A program made the position numbers and the translations under genes. Positions 8,101 to 8,793 of a DNA stretch of 8,793 nucleotides are shown piece by piece (within the stretch, counting starts at the first letter, position 1; every line of letters starts with the position of its first letter). Below the pieces are notes generated by a model. The model worked only from the letters and a program-made list of their open reading frames with translations, ran no database searches and was not told the DNA's origin. Origin of the DNA: Paracoccaceae bacterium (GTDB lineage: Bacteria > Pseudomonadota > Alphaproteobacteria > Rhodobacterales > Rhodobacteraceae). The stretch lies in NCBI GenBank assembly GCA_003500165.1, contig DNSZ01000158.1, forward strand, positions 1-8,793, given 5' to 3'.

Positions 8101-8161
8101 GTTCGAGGCGATGCAGAGGCCCGCACCACAGGCGCGCGACGATGGATCGTTCAGGCTGTGA
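5102..8161 (+). CDS. zorD: Zorya effector ZorD (SNF2-type DNA helicase/translocase, reported nuclease)
   Basis: ZorD is the cytoplasmic ATP-dependent effector of type I Zorya, thought to attack invading DNA once the ZorAB motor has fired. From ATG 5102 it is 1019 residues. Residues 1 to about 475 are a large N-terminal region with no motif I recognise; in the E. coli protein this region is described as autoinhibitory. The SF2/SNF2 ATPase follows: motif I DEQGLGKT (512-519), Ia VVAPTS (546-551), II FDEIQALKNP (DE at 643-644), III GLTGTPVEN (669-677), a lobe-2 segment with NGSTPIRQRQAIVDRFQ (855-871), V AAGTGLTLTAATH (888-900) and VI NDRVHRIGQ (917-925). All are intact. No separate HNH, GIY-YIG or clear PD-(D/E)XK signature is visible, so the nuclease site cannot be placed from the sequence. 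ATG 5102 overlaps the zorC TAG by 8 bases; ATG 5114 (4 bases past the TAG) and TTG 5072 are other options. None has a good Shine-Dalgarno, so translational coupling is likely. A stand-alone SNF2 helicase is unlikely given zorABC. Confidence 0.93.
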   Translation: MYRHMHFHLSVDAAGVTLVPRIRGVLPRLLSRPPDLTAADPGDTALALALGDLAALREDDPDAVTIAADRIWLAHRAVAALDGRSAAALGLPPLPDLTFATDVDGIVGSPGFRLRYRWLRNGAAEPVARTGAILHTGTGDCRIPLAILRAIELADAGLTGGNEADWNALARFRAALLGADADAAGRIATSDFLSGLEVHLASGFSMDPRAGQNGLDFEIRAHQGQETGAPEVGADAASVSARIRERGALPAYRLGRGSFLVVDTAARPVLDVMTRMQRASADERDRFVRNPLAAITEAVEEDLRRLGRLPDDAEADYQREIEAATAAFIEPAGYAERVKGIGTFVRPDLGPWTTSGITWLPELFGEQLSGKLAEMDIAALEALRDRTAAAVQSGRDRVDLDGETVRVDRYAIAALDAEIAGRRRQETENAGTGEAQGFRQDQNRPEAERQILIPRENYDTQEYAAPVRQRDPNSVADLPRSLRTPLHLHQQDGLAWAQEAWRSGLPGILNADEQGLGKTLQTISFLAWMKERLAEGAGPAKGPVLVVAPTSLLETWENEVNRHLEQPGLGALIRLYGAGLAALRRGPVGPDNAGVEQQLDLSPLHTALAEGRAHRMWMLTTYQTMTNYQIPLGCIPFSAIVFDEIQALKNPGTLAAGAAKAMNGDFRIGLTGTPVENAVTDLWAILDQLYPGYLGTLKAFRDQYGRTPPDSSALSELQGRIFQPQGSTPSIGLRRLKATAAAHLPEKARYLHPGKMPPVQATAYESARTALAQGGLGGMLKMLHRIRGVSLHPDPGMADGFEIASARLTAALGILDRISSQSERALVFIEDRRMQHRLVALARARYGLERIDIINGSTPIRQRQAIVDRFQSLAGTTQFAILVLGPRAAGTGLTLTAATHVVHLSRWWNPAVEEQCNDRVHRIGQAHPVSIHVPLALHPRYGLGSFDCQLQLLMERKRQLAKETLAPAGETDEDVRALHASLTEEHGDHDEDTAGIVRALFEAMQRPAPQARDDGSFRL

Positions 8162-8189
8162 CGATAGCTCAGGTCTTCCTACCTTGGGG

Positions 8190-8498
8190 TTCTGCGCCGA
8201 GCTTGGGATCGAGCATCGCCTCGCGCCACCGATGCTCCCCCAGACCAACGGCATGGTCGAGCGTTTCAACGGGCGTATCGAGGACGTCCCGCAAAGCCAC
8301 CGCTTCCGCTCCGGCGAGGACCTCGAACAAACGATCCTGCGCTATGTCCGCCTCTACAAAGGCCAGGTCCCGCAATCCGTCCTCAAAGGCCAAATGCCCA
8401 TCGACGCCCTGAAAGACTGGCACCACGAGAATCCGGAACTCTTTAGGAATGGGCCCGACAATTACCCGGGATATAACAACAACGGCCCTAAACTTTGA
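8190..8498 (+). pseudogene. IS481-type transposase, C-terminal fragment
   Basis: About 102 codons resemble the end of an IS481-family integrase-core transposase: FCAELGIEHRLAPP, then PQTNGMVERFNGRIED, with the catalytic Glu of the DDE triad in VERFN, then LYKGQVPQSVLKGQMPIDALKDW. Both catalytic Asp residues and the N-terminal helix-turn-helix are missing, and nothing upstream in this frame restores them because zorD occupies that DNA in another frame. The recognisable part starts about 28 bases after the zorD stop. The last residues (YNNNGPKL) depart from the usual family end (approximately RPYNHPGCD, from memory), so the true element sequence may stop near 8475 and the remaining codons may belong to the neighbouring IS630 scrap. 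This is a dead remnant marking an old insertion or recombination at the 3' edge of the Zorya operon. Confidence 0.85.
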
Positions 8499-8582
8499 CC
8501 GTTTTTGCATAGTCTCTGGTTGTGATTGATCGGACGGTGTCGATGTCGTTTGCGAAGAAGTTCCAGGCATCGCAACATCGCG
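8488..8582 (-). pseudogene. IS630-type transposase, extreme C-terminal fragment
   Basis: On the minus strand, 30 codons read RCCDAWNFFANDIDTV then RSITTRDYAKTVKV and stop (TAG, complement of 8488-8490). The pattern of an acidic/Cys-rich helix with DAWN, then R-S-I-T-x-R-x-W/Y-A, is what I recall from the extreme C-terminus of IS630-family transposases. Upstream in the minus direction the similarity ends exactly where the IS66-type terminal repeat begins (8583), which suggests that the IS66 element inserted into this gene or that recombination fused them. It overlaps the end of the IS481 fragment by 11 bases in opposite orientation. The stretch is short, so the family call is tentative. Confidence 0.5.
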
Positions 8583-8602
8583 GTAACCGTCCGGCCTGAC
8601 CG
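8583..8602 (-). repeat. Probable terminal inverted repeat of the IS66-type element
   Basis: The plus strand reads GTAACCGTCCGGCCTGACCG immediately beyond the tnpC stop. The GTAA tip and G+C-rich body match the style of IS66-family ends. The inner limit is approximate because the partner repeat is outside the window and cannot be aligned. Confidence 0.55.
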
Positions 8603-8793
8603 CTACGCGCGCCATTTCCATGGCAGCAGGTCGTTGACCTTGGTGATCTTGTCGTCGGGGATCCGGGCGAGGGTGTCGGCAAGCCAGGCGTGGGGATCGA
8701 CGGCGTTGAGCTTGGCCGTCTCGATCAGGGTGTAGGCGATGGCGGCGGCCTTGCCGCCCGCTTCGGAGCCAACGAAGAGGTCGTTCTTCCGCC
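8603..8793 (-). CDS. tnpC: IS66-family transposase TnpC, C-terminal part (5' end outside window)
   Basis: The minus strand, read from the window edge, encodes 62 residues ending at TAG (complement of 8603-8605): RKNDLFVGSEAGGKAAAIAY, then TLIETAKLNAVDPHAWLADT, then LARIPDDKITKVNDLLPWKWRA. This is the IS66 transposase C-terminal domain, recognisable by LFxGSExGG, the AKLNxVDPxAWL helix and the closing DLLPW. TnpC is the DDE transposase of the three-gene IS66 module. No start is present because the gene enters from beyond base 8793, so whether the whole gene is intact cannot be judged. No disruption is visible in this part. Confidence 0.93.
   Translation of the reverse strand, partial: RKNDLFVGSEAGGKAAAIAYTLIETAKLNAVDPHAWLADTLARIPDDKITKVNDLLPWKWRA

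Larger units (their letters stand above)
8583..8793 (-). mobile_element. IS66-type insertion sequence, tnpC-proximal end (continues beyond window)
   Basis: The 211 bases contain the tail of an IS66 TnpC gene on the minus strand and the adjacent element end. The outer boundary is set at 8583, where the plus strand reads GTAACCGTCCGG. IS66-family elements characteristically begin their terminal repeats with GTAA, and the short distance between the tnpC stop and the element end is usual. The other end, with tnpA and tnpB, would lie to the right of the window. Family members generate 8-bp target duplications; the 8 bases outside this end are ACATCGCG (8575-8582). Confidence 0.75.

Noticed and set aside
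7980..8189. Extension of the IS481-type open frame upstream to a GTG at 7980
   Set aside because: This part overlaps the zorD C-terminus in another frame and its translation has no transposase similarity. The recognisable fragment starts near 8190.
8494..8515. Possible terminator at the T-run (GTTTTTG, 8501-8507) after the IS481 fragment
   Set aside because: No stable G+C-rich hairpin precedes the T-run, and on the minus strand this DNA codes for the end of the IS630-type fragment.
8488..8682. A 64-codon minus-strand open frame treated as one gene
   Set aside because: It is a chimera of frames. The right half is an out-of-frame reading of IS66 tnpC and its terminal repeat; only the last 30 codons resemble a transposase (IS630-type).
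1..8793. CRISPR arrays, tRNA or rRNA genes, and retron- or ncRNA-like structures
   Set aside because: No regularly spaced repeats or tRNA-like cloverleaf sequence were seen. Almost all DNA is coding, and the only non-coding stretches are a few dozen bases long.

Overview
The window is about 64% G+C by eye, with strong G/C third-position preference, GTG/ATG starts and tightly overlapping genes. Together with scraps of IS481-, IS630- and IS66-type transposases, this suggests an alphaproteobacterium, perhaps Rhodobacterales or a relative. That placement is inference; no rRNA or housekeeping gene is present to confirm it. All complete genes lie on the plus strand and belong to anti-phage defence.

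Layout. (1) Bases 2-1015 hold the 3' part of a type I restriction-modification specificity subunit (hsdS): central conserved region, second target-recognition domain (TRD), distal conserved region and an Ala/Pro-rich tail. (2) Bases 1005-8161 hold a complete type I Zorya system, zorA-zorB-zorC-zorD. The zorA start overlaps the hsdS end by 11 bases, and the later junctions overlap by 4, 4 and about 8 bases, so the region reads as one operon, probably continuing from the restriction-modification genes upstream. (3) Bases 8190-8793 are an insertion-sequence scrapyard: a 5'-truncated IS481-type transposase tail (+), a 30-codon IS630-type transposase tail (-), and the C-terminal end of an IS66-type TnpC (-) that runs off the window and whose terminal repeat appears to cut into the IS630 remnant.

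How the genes work together. From published work on Zorya, ZorA and ZorB form an ion-driven inner-membrane motor of the MotAB/ExbBD type. ZorB anchors to peptidoglycan, and the long ZorA tail reaches into the cytoplasm to pass on a signal of phage entry. ZorC (EH-signature, DNA-binding) and ZorD (SNF2-type ATPase with nuclease activity) then act on the incoming DNA. The residues expected to matter are all present: the ZorA Thr168/Ser203 pore pair, ZorB Asp24, ZorC Glu322/His374, and ZorD Walker A and DE box. The system therefore looks intact.

What departs from the E. coli archetype: a shorter ZorA tail, a ZorB with a long predicted coiled coil between membrane segment and peptidoglycan-binding domain, a shorter ZorC, and direct overlap of zorA with hsdS. 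The system itself is a known type, not a new one; the novelty lies in these architectural differences and the hsdS-zor junction.
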